Below are positions 44,698 to 53,529 of a stretch of DNA of 64,000 bases, piece by piece. The DNA is from Mycobacterium sp. E3251. GTDB lineage: Bacteria; Actinomycetota; Actinomycetes; Mycobacteriales; Mycobacteriaceae. Position numbers and translations under genes: made by a program. The notes below the pieces were generated by a model. That model was not told where the DNA came from and made no database searches. It saw only the letters and a program-made list of their open reading frames with translations. The stretch lies in NCBI RefSeq assembly GCF_001666835.1, contig NZ_LZJF01000068.1, positions 1 to 64,000 on the forward strand, in the 5' to 3' direction. Each line of letters begins with the position of its first letter. The stretch's first letter is position 1.

Positions 44698-45453
44698 GTG
44701 ACGCTGCAGATCGATGACGAAAACCGGGTGCGCACCCTCACGCTGAACCGGCCCGAGGCGCTGAACGCATTCAACGAAGCCCTGTACGACGCGACCGCCG
44801 AGGCGCTGTTGGCCGCCGCCGACGACCCCGAGGTCGCGGTGGTGCTGCTGACCGGCGCGGGCCGCGGCTTCAGCGCCGGTACCGACCTCGCCGAGATGCA
44901 GGCCCGCATCACCGATCCGGATTTCGCCCCGGGCAAGCACGGTTTCGTCGGGCTGATCGACGCCCTCAGCGCGTTCCCCAAGCCGCTCATCTGCGCGGTC
45001 AACGGTGTGGGCGTGGGCATCGGCGCCACGATCCTCGGCTACGCCGATCTTGCCTTCATGTCATCGACGGCCCGCCTCAAGTGTCCGTTCACCAGCCTGG
45101 GGGTGGCCCCGGAAGCGGCCTCGTCGTACCTGCTGCCGCAGCTGGTGGGCCGGCAGAATGCCGCCTGGCTGTTGATGTCCTCGGAATGGGTCGACGCTGA
45201 GGAGGCGCTGCGGATGGGCCTGGTCTGGCGGGTCTGCGACCCCGAGGATCTGTTGCCCGAAGCCCGTCGGCACGCGGAAACCCTTGCCAGCCGCCCCATT
45301 TCAAGCTTGATGGCGGTCAAGCACACGATGATGGAACCGGTGCGGCCGGAAATCGCGGCAGCCACCGCGCGGGAAAACGCTCACTTCGCCGAATTGATGG
45401 GCGCACAGGCCAACGCGGCGGCCCTGGCGGACTTCAACAAAGCCCGGGGCTAA
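44698..45453 (+). CDS. Enoyl-CoA hydratase/isomerase (crotonase family)
   Basis: A 251-residue crotonase-fold protein. The oxyanion-hole segments are GAGRGFSAGTDLAEM and AVNGVGVGIGATILGYADLAFM. The second catalytic glutamate region reads FTSLGVAPEAASSYLLPQLVG, with Glu in the normal EAASS position. It hydrates or isomerises an enoyl-CoA. GTG start at 44698. Not at this site in M. tuberculosis as I recall. Its stop overlaps that of convergent bfd by 4 bp. Confidence 0.9.
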   Translation: MTLQIDDENRVRTLTLNRPEALNAFNEALYDATAEALLAAADDPEVAVVLLTGAGRGFSAGTDLAEMQARITDPDFAPGKHGFVGLIDALSAFPKPLICAVNGVGVGIGATILGYADLAFMSSTARLKCPFTSLGVAPEAASSYLLPQLVGRQNAAWLLMSSEWVDAEEALRMGLVWRVCDPEDLLPEARRHAETLASRPISSLMAVKHTMMEPVRPEIAAATARENAHFAELMGAQANAAALADFNKARG

Positions 45454-45635
45454 AGCGACGGAGCGGTCTCGAGATTCGCCGACGCGGCGATGATGGCCCG
45501 CAGTGTCCTCTTACAACGTCCGCAATCGCCACCGGCACCGCATGCGGCCGCGACCTCTTTGGAGGTGGAGGCACCGCGCGCAACCACTTCGGACACCGTG
45601 TGGTTGGTGACGCCGACACACAGGCACACATACAT
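45450..45635 (-). CDS. bfd: Bacterioferritin-associated [2Fe-2S] ferredoxin Bfd
   Basis: A 61-residue protein with the CXC-X31-CXXC cluster pattern of Bfd: Cys4, Cys6, Cys38 and Cys41. Bfd docks on bacterioferritin near the haem and donates electrons to release stored iron. It is divergent from bfrA, and the two tandem IdeR boxes between them could control both genes, with opposite effects expected when iron is high. Confidence 0.9.
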   Translation of the reverse strand: MYVCLCVGVTNHTVSEVVARGASTSKEVAAACGAGGDCGRCKRTLRAIIAASANLETAPSL

Positions 45636-45765
45636 CAGTGCATCCCCTGCATGCGGGCGACATCCCCTTCGTCGGCGGCGTGGCCAAGCGAGCGCACTTT
45701 GTCCTCCCTCTCGGCATCCCGGGTTTATCGGGATTTGAAGAAGTAGTACCGAACCCAGACCGTTA

Positions 45766-45784
45766 TTAGTTGAGTCTAACCTAA
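45766..45784. promoter_or_regulatory. IdeR iron box 1
   Basis: TTAGTTGAGTCTAACCTAA matches 16 of 19 positions of the IdeR consensus TTAGGTTAGGCTAACCTAA. It is the better of two boxes upstream of bfrA. Iron-loaded IdeR activates bfrA in M. tuberculosis through such a tandem pair. Confidence 0.9.
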
Positions 45785-45789
45785 GTTCG

Positions 45790-45808
45790 TTAGCGCAGTC
45801 TAACCTTA
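45790..45808. promoter_or_regulatory. IdeR iron box 2
   Basis: TTAGCGCAGTCTAACCTTA matches 14 of 19 consensus positions and starts 24 bp after box 1, slightly over two helical turns. The arrangement fits cooperative binding of IdeR dimer pairs. Confidence 0.8.
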
Positions 45809-45993
45809 CCCGCTAGCAACGTGCCGCACCCGGGCCGCGAGCGACACACACTGAGCACAGCCATACCTTGCTGGAAGATCGCCACGCGTCGTGGCAAAGT
45901 GCGGGTACGGCCCGGCACGGTGTGTTCAGCCCAGCGCACCCGGCCCGGAGCCACGAAATGACCACCGTTTCACGTCACCGTAGGGGAGTGATC

Positions 45994-46473
45994 ATGCAAG
46001 GGGATCCGGATGTTTTGCGCCTGCTCAACGAGCAGTTGACCGGCGAGCTCACCGCGATCAACCAATATTTCCTGCACTCGAAGATGCAGGACAACTGGGG
46101 GTTCACCGAGCTTGCCGAGCACACCCGGGCCGAGTCCTTCGACGAGATGCGGCACGCGGAGGCGATCACCGATCGCATCCTGCTGCTCGATGGGCTGCCG
46201 AACTACCAGCGTCTCTTCTCGCTGCGCATCGGCCAGACGCTGCGCGAGCAGTTCGAGGCCGACCTGGCCATCGAGTACGAGGTGATGGACCGGCTGAAGC
46301 CCGGCATCATCATGTGCCGCGAGAAGCAGGACACCACGAGCGCCAACCTGCTGGAAGAGATCGTGGCCGATGAGGAAAAGCACATCGATTACCTCGAGAC
46401 GCAGCTGGAGCTGATGGACAAGCTCGGCGTGGAGCTCTACTCCGCGCAGTGCGTTTCGCGCCCGCCGAGCTGA
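45994..46473 (+). CDS. bfrA: Bacterioferritin BfrA
   Basis: A 159-residue haem ferritin subunit; 24 assemble into the iron-storage shell. Ferroxidase ligands Glu18, Glu51 and His54 and haem ligand Met52 (SFDEMRHAE) are visible, and the second half keeps EEIVADEEKHIDYLE. The ATG at 45994 follows AGGGGAG. It corresponds to Rv1876. A terminator-like hairpin follows directly. Confidence 0.97.
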   Translation: MQGDPDVLRLLNEQLTGELTAINQYFLHSKMQDNWGFTELAEHTRAESFDEMRHAEAITDRILLLDGLPNYQRLFSLRIGQTLREQFEADLAIEYEVMDRLKPGIIMCREKQDTTSANLLEEIVADEEKHIDYLETQLELMDKLGVELYSAQCVSRPPS

Positions 46474-46477
46474 CGCG

Positions 46478-46498
46478 CCCACGCCTTTCGTGGGTTTT
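46478..46498 (+). terminator. Intrinsic terminator after bfrA
   Basis: CCCACG and CGTGGG pair around a CCTTT loop, followed by TTTT. It starts five bases after the bfrA stop and precedes the efflux gene. Confidence 0.7.
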
Positions 46499-46556
46499 GG
46501 TTGCCACGGGTTGACCGTGGGCACTCACTACCATCGAAAGCCGTGGAAAGGCGGGC

Positions 46557-48629
46557 ATGACGAAGGCGACACCAGCGGCGGCTCCGGCCGGCCACACTTC
46601 GGATTCGGGACCCGGGGACGTCGCGGTCGACCCGCAGCGACGCAACTTCATCTTCGTGGCGATCCTGCTCGGCATGCTGATGGCCGCGCTGGACCAAACG
46701 ATCGTGGCGACAGCGTTGCCCACCATCGTCGCCAATCTCGGTGGCGCAGGCCATCAATCGTGGGTCGTCACCAGCTACCTGCTCGCCTCGACCATCATCA
46801 CCGCCCTCGTCGGCAAGTTCGGTGACCTGTTCGGCCGCAAGCGCGTTTTCCAGGCGGCCGTCGTGTTCTTCGTCACCGGGTCGGTGCTGTGCGGGCTCTC
46901 GAGCTCGATGGGCATGTTGGTCGCGTCACGCGCGCTGCAGGGCATCGGCGGCGGCGGGCTGATGGTGACCGCGATGGCGCTGATCGGCGAGGTGATCCCG
47001 CTGCGGGACCGTGGCCGCTATCAGGGCGCGATGGGCGCGGTATTCGGCGTCACCACCGTGATCGGTCCCTTGCTCGGCGGCTACTTCACCGACCACTTCA
47101 CCTGGCGCTGGGCGTTCTGGATCAACGTGCCGATCTCGGTCGTGGTCTTCTTCGTTGCGGCCGCCGCCATCCCGGCGCTGTCCAACCGCACCAAACCGGT
47201 CATCGACTACGCGGGCATCCTGTTCGTCGGACTGGGCGCCACCGGGCTGACACTGGCCACCAGCTGGGGCGGGACCACCTACCCGTGGGGATCGCCCACG
47301 ATCATCGGCCTGTTCGTCGGCTCGGCGATCGCGCTGTGCGTCTTCGCCTGGGTGGAAAGCCGCGCCGCCGCGCCGATTCTGCCGACCCGGCTGTTCGGCA
47401 GTCCGGTGTTCACGGTGTGCTGCGTCCTGTCCTTCGTGGTCGGTTTCGCGATGCTGGGCGCCCTGACATTCCTGCCGACGTACATGCAGTTCGTCGACGG
47501 CGTCTCGGCCACCACGTCGGGCCTGCGCACGCTGCCGATGGTGATCGGGATGCTGACCACCTCGATGGGCAGTGGTGTCATCGTCGGCCGCACGGGCAGA
47601 TACAAAGTCTTTCCCGTCGCCGGCACCGCCGTCATGGCGGTGGCGTTCTTTCTGATGTCGCGGATGGACCCGTCGACATCGGTTTTGGTGCAATCCCTGT
47701 TCCTCGTCATCCTCGGCGCCGGGATCGGGATGTGCATGCAGACGCTTGTCCTGATCGTGCAGAACACCGTGGACTTCGACGACCTCGGCGTCGCGACCTC
47801 CGGCGTCACCTTTTTCCGCACGATCGGCAGCTCGTTCGGCGCCGCCATCTTCGGTTCACTGTTCACGAACTTCCTGCACAGCCGGATCGGCCCGGCGATG
47901 GTGGCCAGCCGCGCGCCCGCCGCGGCCGCAGCGTCGCCGGAGGCGTTGCACCGGTTGCCGCGCCAGGCGGCCGCGCCGATCGTCGCCGCCTACGCCGAGT
48001 CGCTCACCCAAGTGTTTCTCTGGGCGGTTCCGGTCGCGCTGGTCGGGTTCGTCCTCGCGTTGTTCCTCCGTGAGGTACCCCTACGAGAAATGCACGACAG
48101 CACAATCGATCTCGGCGATGCGTTCGGCATGCCGAACACCGAGACACCGGATCAGATGCTGGAGAACGCGGTCGAACGCATGCTGCGCGGTGTGCCGGGC
48201 ATGCGATTACGCAGCATCGCCATGCGACCCGACTGCCGACTCGACGTGGCCGGATTGTGGGGCGTCCTGCGCATCAACCGCTACGGCCAGATATATGGGA
48301 CGGCCCGGCTCACCGACATCGCCGACTACCTACGGATACCGTTCGAGGTCTTGGAGCCCACCTTCGCGCGCCTGATCGCGACCGGATACGCCCGGGGCGA
48401 CGGCAACCAGATGTGGCTGACACCCGCGGGGGCCCAGCAGGTGGACTACGTGCACTCGCTGCTGGTGGGCTGGCTGGTCGACAAGCTCGCCCGGTCACCG
48501 GGATTCGACGGACGACCGGATCGCCGCGTGGTCGAAGCGGCGCTGAATCGAGTCGCGGGCCGCGTTCTCGCGCAACGGGACTGGAACGACGACCGTCCCA
48601 CCACGAAGATCCCGGTGCCCACACCCTGA
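46557..48629 (+). CDS. EmrB/QacA-type 14-helix MFS efflux pump with C-terminal soluble domain (Rv1877 type)
   Basis: A 690-residue DHA2-family proton antiporter. Motif A (GKFGDLFGRKRVF), motif C-like GAVFGVTTVIGPLLGGYFTD and the helix-1 LDQTIVATALPTI are present, with about 14 hydrophobic helices to residue about 510. The last 180 residues are soluble and look like a winged-helix fold (YGQIYGTARLTDIADYLRIP, LIATGYARGDGNQMWLTPAGAQQVD), much like a MarR-type helix and wing. Substrate unknown; Rv1877 relatives confer drug tolerance. Confidence 0.92.
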   Translation: MTKATPAAAPAGHTSDSGPGDVAVDPQRRNFIFVAILLGMLMAALDQTIVATALPTIVANLGGAGHQSWVVTSYLLASTIITALVGKFGDLFGRKRVFQAAVVFFVTGSVLCGLSSSMGMLVASRALQGIGGGGLMVTAMALIGEVIPLRDRGRYQGAMGAVFGVTTVIGPLLGGYFTDHFTWRWAFWINVPISVVVFFVAAAAIPALSNRTKPVIDYAGILFVGLGATGLTLATSWGGTTYPWGSPTIIGLFVGSAIALCVFAWVESRAAAPILPTRLFGSPVFTVCCVLSFVVGFAMLGALTFLPTYMQFVDGVSATTSGLRTLPMVIGMLTTSMGSGVIVGRTGRYKVFPVAGTAVMAVAFFLMSRMDPSTSVLVQSLFLVILGAGIGMCMQTLVLIVQNTVDFDDLGVATSGVTFFRTIGSSFGAAIFGSLFTNFLHSRIGPAMVASRAPAAAAASPEALHRLPRQAAAPIVAAYAESLTQVFLWAVPVALVGFVLALFLREVPLREMHDSTIDLGDAFGMPNTETPDQMLENAVERMLRGVPGMRLRSIAMRPDCRLDVAGLWGVLRINRYGQIYGTARLTDIADYLRIPFEVLEPTFARLIATGYARGDGNQMWLTPAGAQQVDYVHSLLVGWLVDKLARSPGFDGRPDRRVVEAALNRVAGRVLAQRDWNDDRPTTKIPVPTP

Positions 48630-48658
48630 AACGGGCGCTGCGGGCGTACCATCACGCC

Positions 48659-49153
48659 ATGAGCCGAATCGGAACATTTGCCGACGACGACCTGGCCGGC
48701 TGGTTTGTGAAGTCTCCTGACATCGGCGCCGCGCTCGGCGGCTTCAGCAACGCGGTCTACACCAAGAACCGGTTGCCGCTGCGCACCCGCGAACTGGCCC
48801 GCGCGGTGATCGCCCACCGCAACGAATGCGTCGTCTGCGTCAACACCCGCGACGAGGACGGGCCCGCCGCCGGCGTCGACGAGGAGTTGTACGACCACGC
48901 CCAGGAGTGGCGCACGTGGCCCGGCTACAGCGAACAGGAGCGGCTGGCCGCCGAGTTCGCGGACCGGTTCGCCAGCGATCACACCGCCCTGCGCGACGAC
49001 GAGGACTTCTGGAGCCGTTGCTCCGAGCATTTCTCCGACGAGCTGCTGGCCGATCTGGCCCTGTCGTGCGCGCTGTGGGTCGGCATGGGTCGCGTGTTGC
49101 GGACCCTCGACATCGGCCAAGCCTGCAAACTGACCATTCCCAGCCGGGCATAG
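48659..49153 (+). CDS. Carboxymuconolactone decarboxylase (CMD) family protein
   Basis: A 164-residue AhpD-like helical protein: LPLRTRELARAVIAHRNECVVCVNTRDEDG has the CxxC pair in NECVVCVNT, followed by family helices and ALWVGMGRVLRTLDI. The CxxC suggests thiol redox activity akin to AhpD. It may be a lone member; ahpD itself is 7 kb away. Confidence 0.87.
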   Translation: MSRIGTFADDDLAGWFVKSPDIGAALGGFSNAVYTKNRLPLRTRELARAVIAHRNECVVCVNTRDEDGPAAGVDEELYDHAQEWRTWPGYSEQERLAAEFADRFASDHTALRDDEDFWSRCSEHFSDELLADLALSCALWVGMGRVLRTLDIGQACKLTIPSRA

Positions 49154-49273
49154 CCGCCCGCCGCGGTCGATCGGGCCCGCGACACATAAACGTCTGCGAC
49201 GACACGCCGGAAAACGTCTCAGCGGTTTATCTTTCGCGGGCACAAAACGCCGCGTCGCCGCGTTGCGGTAGCT

Positions 49274-50155
49274 GTGAAGATTCGCTTCGGCGTCGGATTG
49301 GGTGCGGATACCGCTCCGGATCGGTTGGCCCCCATCGTGGATCGGCTGGAGTCCAGCGGGGTGGATTCGCTGTGGTTCTCGGAGCTGGTCTACTCCCCGG
49401 CGGTCGATCCGGTGGTCGGCATGGCCTACGCCCTCGCCAGGACGACCCGGCTGAAGGTCGGCACCTCGGTGGCTGTTCTTCCCGGGCGGCATCCGGTCCT
49501 GGTCGCCAAACAATTGGCGTCGTTGGCGGCAGTCGCGCCGAAGCGGGTCCTTCCCGTCTTCGGTCTGCGGTCGGCGATTCCGGCCGAACGCGAGGTGTTC
49601 GTGGTCCCCGACGGGGAGCGGGCCGCGGTGTTCGACGAGTCGCTGCGGGTGCTGCGCTCGGCGCTGGCCGAGGATTCGGCCAGCTACACCGGACGGTATT
49701 TCACGGTCAACGGGGCTTCCGTCCTGCCGAGGCCGACTCCGCCGCTGGATATCTGGCTGGCCGGCTCGGCGCCCGGAGCCTTTCGGCGCATCGGCGCGCT
49801 GGGGGACGGCTGGCTGGGCAGTTTCCTGACCCCCGAAGAGGCGCGAGCGGGCCGTGAGGCGATCGAACGCGCCGCGGCGCAAGCGGGCCGGCAGATCGAC
49901 CCCGACCACTTCGGGATCTCGTTGGCGGTAGCAGAAGGCGACTTGCCCGCTGAGGTGGCCGCGGCGGCCCGGAAGCGCCGCCCCGACGTCGACCCCGCCG
50001 ACCTGATCGCCGCCGGATGGGATCGCCTGCACCGACAGCTCGACGCCTACATCGATGCGGGGTTGACGAAGTTCGTCATCCGGCCGGTGGGCGGCGGTCC
50101 CATCGACGGCTTCCTCGATCGGTTCGTCACCGACCTGATCGCCCGCCAGAACTGA
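49274..50155 (+). CDS. F420-dependent LLM-class oxidoreductase
   Basis: A 293-residue luciferase-like protein: RFGVGLGADTAPDRLAPI at the start, GVDSLWFSELVY, TRLKVGTSVAVLPGRHPVLVAK and PTPPLDIWLAGSAPGAF. It is likely F420-dependent, as is usual in this class. GTG start at 49274 with no strong ribosome binding site. It precedes glnA3 by 32 bp and may be co-transcribed. Confidence 0.87.
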   Translation: MKIRFGVGLGADTAPDRLAPIVDRLESSGVDSLWFSELVYSPAVDPVVGMAYALARTTRLKVGTSVAVLPGRHPVLVAKQLASLAAVAPKRVLPVFGLRSAIPAEREVFVVPDGERAAVFDESLRVLRSALAEDSASYTGRYFTVNGASVLPRPTPPLDIWLAGSAPGAFRRIGALGDGWLGSFLTPEEARAGREAIERAAAQAGRQIDPDHFGISLAVAEGDLPAEVAAAARKRRPDVDPADLIAAGWDRLHRQLDAYIDAGLTKFVIRPVGGGPIDGFLDRFVTDLIARQN

Positions 50156-50187
50156 ATCCGGCAGCCCGGGCATCTCGAGGCTGCACA

Positions 50188-51549
50188 ATGACTGCCATGA
50201 CCGGCACACCGCTTGCCGCCGCGCGGATCGCCCAGCTCGAGGCCGAGGGCGTCGACGCCGTCGTCGGCACCATCGTGAATCCCGCCGGCCTCACCCTGGC
50301 CAAGACGGTTCCGATCCGGCGGACCAACGCGTTCGCCGATCCCGGTCTCGGCGCCAGCCCGTCGTGGCACGCCTTCGCGATCGACCAGAGCGGGATCGCC
50401 TTCACGCCCGATGTCGGTGTCATCGGGGACCAGCGCCTGCGCATCGACGTGTCGGCCCTGCGCATCGTCGGCGACGGGCTGGCGTGGGCGCCGGCCGCGT
50501 TCTTCTCCCAGGACGGCGCGCCCGTTCCCGCGTGCGCCCGCGGCACGCTGGGCCGGGTCGAAGCCGCGCTCGGCGAAGCCGGGATCGAGGCGGTGATCGG
50601 GCACGAGGTGGAATTCCTGTTGGTCGCCCCCGACGGCGGCCGCCTCCCGTCGGCGTTGTGGGCGCAGTACGGCCTCGCCGGCATCCTCGAGCATGAAGCG
50701 TTCGTCCGGGACGTCACCCGGTCGGCGGCGGCGGCGGGACTCGCGATCGAGCAGTTTCACCCCGAGTACGGCGCCAACCAGTTCGAACTTTCCCTGGCGC
50801 CGCAATCCCCAGTGGCCGCCGCCGACCAGCTGGTGCTGCTGCGCCTCGTCGTCGGGCGGGTGGCCCGCCGCCACGGGGTTCGCATCAGCCTGTCACCCGT
50901 GCCCTTCGCGAACGGCGTGGGATCGGGTGCCCACCAACATTTCTCGCTGACCACGCCGGAAGGTCCGCTGTTCTCCGACGGCGACGGCGCCCACGGCATG
51001 ACGGCGGCGGGGGAGAGCGCGGTGGCGGGGCTGGTCGGCGGACTGCCGGCGGCGCAAGGCGTGCTGTGCGGGTCGATCGTGTCCGGCGTGCGGATGCGCC
51101 CGGGCAACTGGGCCGGCGCCTACGCGTGCTGGGGGACCGAGAACCGCGAGGCGGCCGTGCGGTTCATCACCGGCGGGCCCGCCAATCCGCGCGGCGGGAA
51201 CGTCGAAGTCAAAATCGTCGACCCCTCCGCCAACCCGTACCTGGCGTCGGCGGCGATCCTGGGGCTGGCGCTCGACGGGATTAAGCGCCAAGCGGCGTTG
51301 CCACCGGAGATCACCGTCGACCCCGCGGCCCTGTCAGATTCCGACCGTGAGCGCGACGACGTCGTCAACCTCGCCAGGGGACAGGCCGAAGTGATTGCGG
51401 CACTGGATGATTCCGAACTGCTGCGCGGCATTCTGGGCGACCCGGCGGTCGACATGGTGGTCGCCGTCCGCCACCTGGAGCACGAGCGGTACGGCGACCT
51501 CGACACCGAGCAACTGGCCGACAAATTCCGGATGGCCTGGAGCCTGTGA
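50188..51549 (+). CDS. glnA3: Glutamine synthetase-like GlnA3
   Basis: A 453-residue type I glutamine synthetase-fold ligase. Metal and substrate motifs are GHEVEFLL, EYGANQFELSL and GVGSGAHQHFSL. In many organisms GlnA3-type enzymes glutamylate amines or polyamines and do not make glutamine. The start may be ATG 50188 or 50197 (MTAMTG). It overlaps the downstream amidohydrolase by four bases (GTGA). The order glnA3-amidohydrolase mirrors the two halves of the fungal/plant FluG fusion protein. It corresponds to Rv1878. Confidence 0.94.
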   Translation: MTAMTGTPLAAARIAQLEAEGVDAVVGTIVNPAGLTLAKTVPIRRTNAFADPGLGASPSWHAFAIDQSGIAFTPDVGVIGDQRLRIDVSALRIVGDGLAWAPAAFFSQDGAPVPACARGTLGRVEAALGEAGIEAVIGHEVEFLLVAPDGGRLPSALWAQYGLAGILEHEAFVRDVTRSAAAAGLAIEQFHPEYGANQFELSLAPQSPVAAADQLVLLRLVVGRVARRHGVRISLSPVPFANGVGSGAHQHFSLTTPEGPLFSDGDGAHGMTAAGESAVAGLVGGLPAAQGVLCGSIVSGVRMRPGNWAGAYACWGTENREAAVRFITGGPANPRGGNVEVKIVDPSANPYLASAAILGLALDGIKRQAALPPEITVDPAALSDSDRERDDVVNLARGQAEVIAALDDSELLRGILGDPAVDMVVAVRHLEHERYGDLDTEQLADKFRMAWSL

Positions 51550-52664
51550 CGGGGCACGCGATGACGTCGGACGCCCTGGCACAGCACATCGGTGACGTGC
51601 GACTGATCGATCAACATGTCCACGGTTGCTGGTTGACGGCGGGTGATCGGCAACGGTTCGAGAACGCGCTCAACGAGGCCAACACCCAACCCATCGTGGG
51701 CTCGGGGTTCGACTCGCAACTCGGCTTCGCACTACGCGCGCACTGCGGCCCCATCCTCGGACTGACCAAACACGTTGACCCACAATCGTATTGGGATCAC
51801 CGCAGTCAGCTCAGCGAGGCCGAGCTGGCCCGCATGTTCCTACCGGCCGCAGGAGTGAGCGACTGGCTGGTGGACACCGGGATCGACGCCGGCACCGCCG
51901 GCACCGCCGGCATGGCCGAACTTTCCGGCGGCCGCGCATATGAGGTAATTCGGGTCGAGCAGATCGCCGAACAGGCCGCGCGGGCGCCGGGCGACTACGC
52001 GGCGGCTTTCGAGGACATCCTGCGTGGGCGCGCGGCGACGGCGGTCGGCACCAAGTCGATCCTGGCCTACCGGGGCGGATTCGACGGCGACCTGAGCGAG
52101 CCGTCGCCGTCGCAGGTCGCGGAGGCCGCCGGCCGGTGGCGCGACAGCGGCGGTACCCGGTTACAGGATCGGGTGCTGCTGCGTTTCGGGTTGCATCAGG
52201 CGCTGCGGCTGGGCAAACCCCTGCAATTCCACGTCGGCCTCGGCGACCGCGACTGCGATCTGCACAAGGCCAACCCGCTGCTGTTGCTCGACTTCCTGCG
52301 CCAGTCAGGGGAGACCCCGATCGTCCTCTTGCACTGCTACCCCTACGAGCGGGAGGCCGGATATCTGGCGCAGGCGTTCAACAACGTCTATCTCGACGGT
52401 GGGCTGAGCGTGAACCAGCTGGGCGCGCGGTCGGTGGCGTTCATCGCCCGGCTGCTGGAGCTGGCGCCCTTCCACAAGATCCTTTACTCCTCGGACGGGT
52501 TCGGCCCCGCGGAACTCCATTTCCTCGGTGCGGCCCTGTGGCGCACCGGCATTCATCGCGTATTGCGGGAATTTGTGGCCAACGACGACTGGAGCGAGAG
52601 CGACGCCATCCGGGTTGTCGACCTGATCGCTCACGAAAACGCCGCAGGTCTCTACCGCGTTTGA
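51546..52664 (+). CDS. Amidohydrolase (Rv1879 type), FluG N-terminal-like
   Basis: A 372-residue TIM-barrel metal hydrolase: LIDQHVHG gives the HxH metal pair, LQFHVGLGD and LLHCYPYEREAGYLAQ supply further ligands, and ILYSSDGFG the terminal Asp. The family (amidohydrolase 2) includes the N-terminal half of FluG. With GlnA3 it may build and break gamma-glutamyl amides of one amine. The GTG start overlaps the glnA3 stop. It corresponds to Rv1879. Confidence 0.9.
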   Translation: MTGHAMTSDALAQHIGDVRLIDQHVHGCWLTAGDRQRFENALNEANTQPIVGSGFDSQLGFALRAHCGPILGLTKHVDPQSYWDHRSQLSEAELARMFLPAAGVSDWLVDTGIDAGTAGTAGMAELSGGRAYEVIRVEQIAEQAARAPGDYAAAFEDILRGRAATAVGTKSILAYRGGFDGDLSEPSPSQVAEAAGRWRDSGGTRLQDRVLLRFGLHQALRLGKPLQFHVGLGDRDCDLHKANPLLLLDFLRQSGETPIVLLHCYPYEREAGYLAQAFNNVYLDGGLSVNQLGARSVAFIARLLELAPFHKILYSSDGFGPAELHFLGAALWRTGIHRVLREFVANDDWSESDAIRVVDLIAHENAAGLYRV

Positions 52665-52695
52665 CCCCCGGTGAAGCCGGGGTATACGGGCGGTT

Positions 52696-53529
52696 ATGGC
52701 GACCGCGAAGGGCGTCTTGGAGTGGGCCCGCGACAAGGTGGTGTCGTGGGTGCCCAAAGCGGACCTCGACCAGCGCGACCCGGACTACATCCGCGACCAG
52801 CTCCCGGGCACCTGGCTGCTGGCGTCGTTCTACTTCCGGGCGGACGTGCGCGGCATGGATCGCATTCCGGCCGAGGGGCCGGTGCTGCTGGTCGGCAATC
52901 ACAGCGGCGGCAACGTGCCGCCCGACACTTTCGTGTTCACGCTCGCCTTCTGCTCCTATTTCGGCGTCGAGCGGCCCTTCTACCAGTTGGCCCACAACCT
53001 GGTGGTGTCCGCACCTCCGCTGGGCTGGCTGCGCAAATTCGGCACCGTCGCCGCCAATCCCGAAAATGCCCGTCTCGCATTGGATTCCGGCGCCGCTCTG
53101 CTGGTCTACCCCGGCGGCGACTACGAGGTGTTCCGGCCCTCGTGGGAACGCCACAAGGTCGACTTCGGCGGGCGCATGGGCTACGTGAAGCTGGCCCGGG
53201 AGGCCGGAGTACCGATCGTCCCCGTCGCCAGCGTCGGCGGGCAGGAAAGCGCGTTGTTCCTCAACCGCGGGCAGTGGTTGGCCAAGCTGCTGATGGCCGA
53301 CAGGTTGCTTCGGCTCAAGAGCGTCCCGATATCGCTGGCACTGCCGTGGGGTCTAAACATCAGCGACCTGGCCGGCCACATTCCGTTGCCCACCAAGATC
53401 GTGATCGAGGTCCAGCACCCGATCGAGGTCGATGGCGACGACCAAGCGGTGCACGACAAGGTGATGGCCAGCCTGCAGGGCGGCGTCGACCGGCTGGCCG
53501 CCGAGCGGCGATTCCCGGTGATCGGCTGA
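52696..53529 (+). CDS. PlsC-type lysophospholipid/1-acylglycerol acyltransferase
   Basis: A 277-residue acyltransferase. NHSGGNVPPD provides the catalytic His and a downstream Asp (spaced wider than the classic HX4D), and LVYPGGDYEVFRPSW and GVPIVPVASVGGQES are the following motifs. It resembles the hemolysin/DGAT-type acyltransferases of mycobacteria that esterify lipids. It is linked by one-base overlap to an SRPBCC gene. Confidence 0.87.
   Translation: MATAKGVLEWARDKVVSWVPKADLDQRDPDYIRDQLPGTWLLASFYFRADVRGMDRIPAEGPVLLVGNHSGGNVPPDTFVFTLAFCSYFGVERPFYQLAHNLVVSAPPLGWLRKFGTVAANPENARLALDSGAALLVYPGGDYEVFRPSWERHKVDFGGRMGYVKLAREAGVPIVPVASVGGQESALFLNRGQWLAKLLMADRLLRLKSVPISLALPWGLNISDLAGHIPLPTKIVIEVQHPIEVDGDDQAVHDKVMASLQGGVDRLAAERRFPVIG

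Larger units (their letters stand above)
45636..45993. other. 358-bp bfd-bfrA intergenic regulatory region
   Basis: It holds the two IdeR boxes described separately, at 45766-45808, and must contain both divergent promoters. The rest carries no gene I can support; an open frame upstream of bfrA (from 45868) has no recognisable protein content. Confidence 0.7.
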
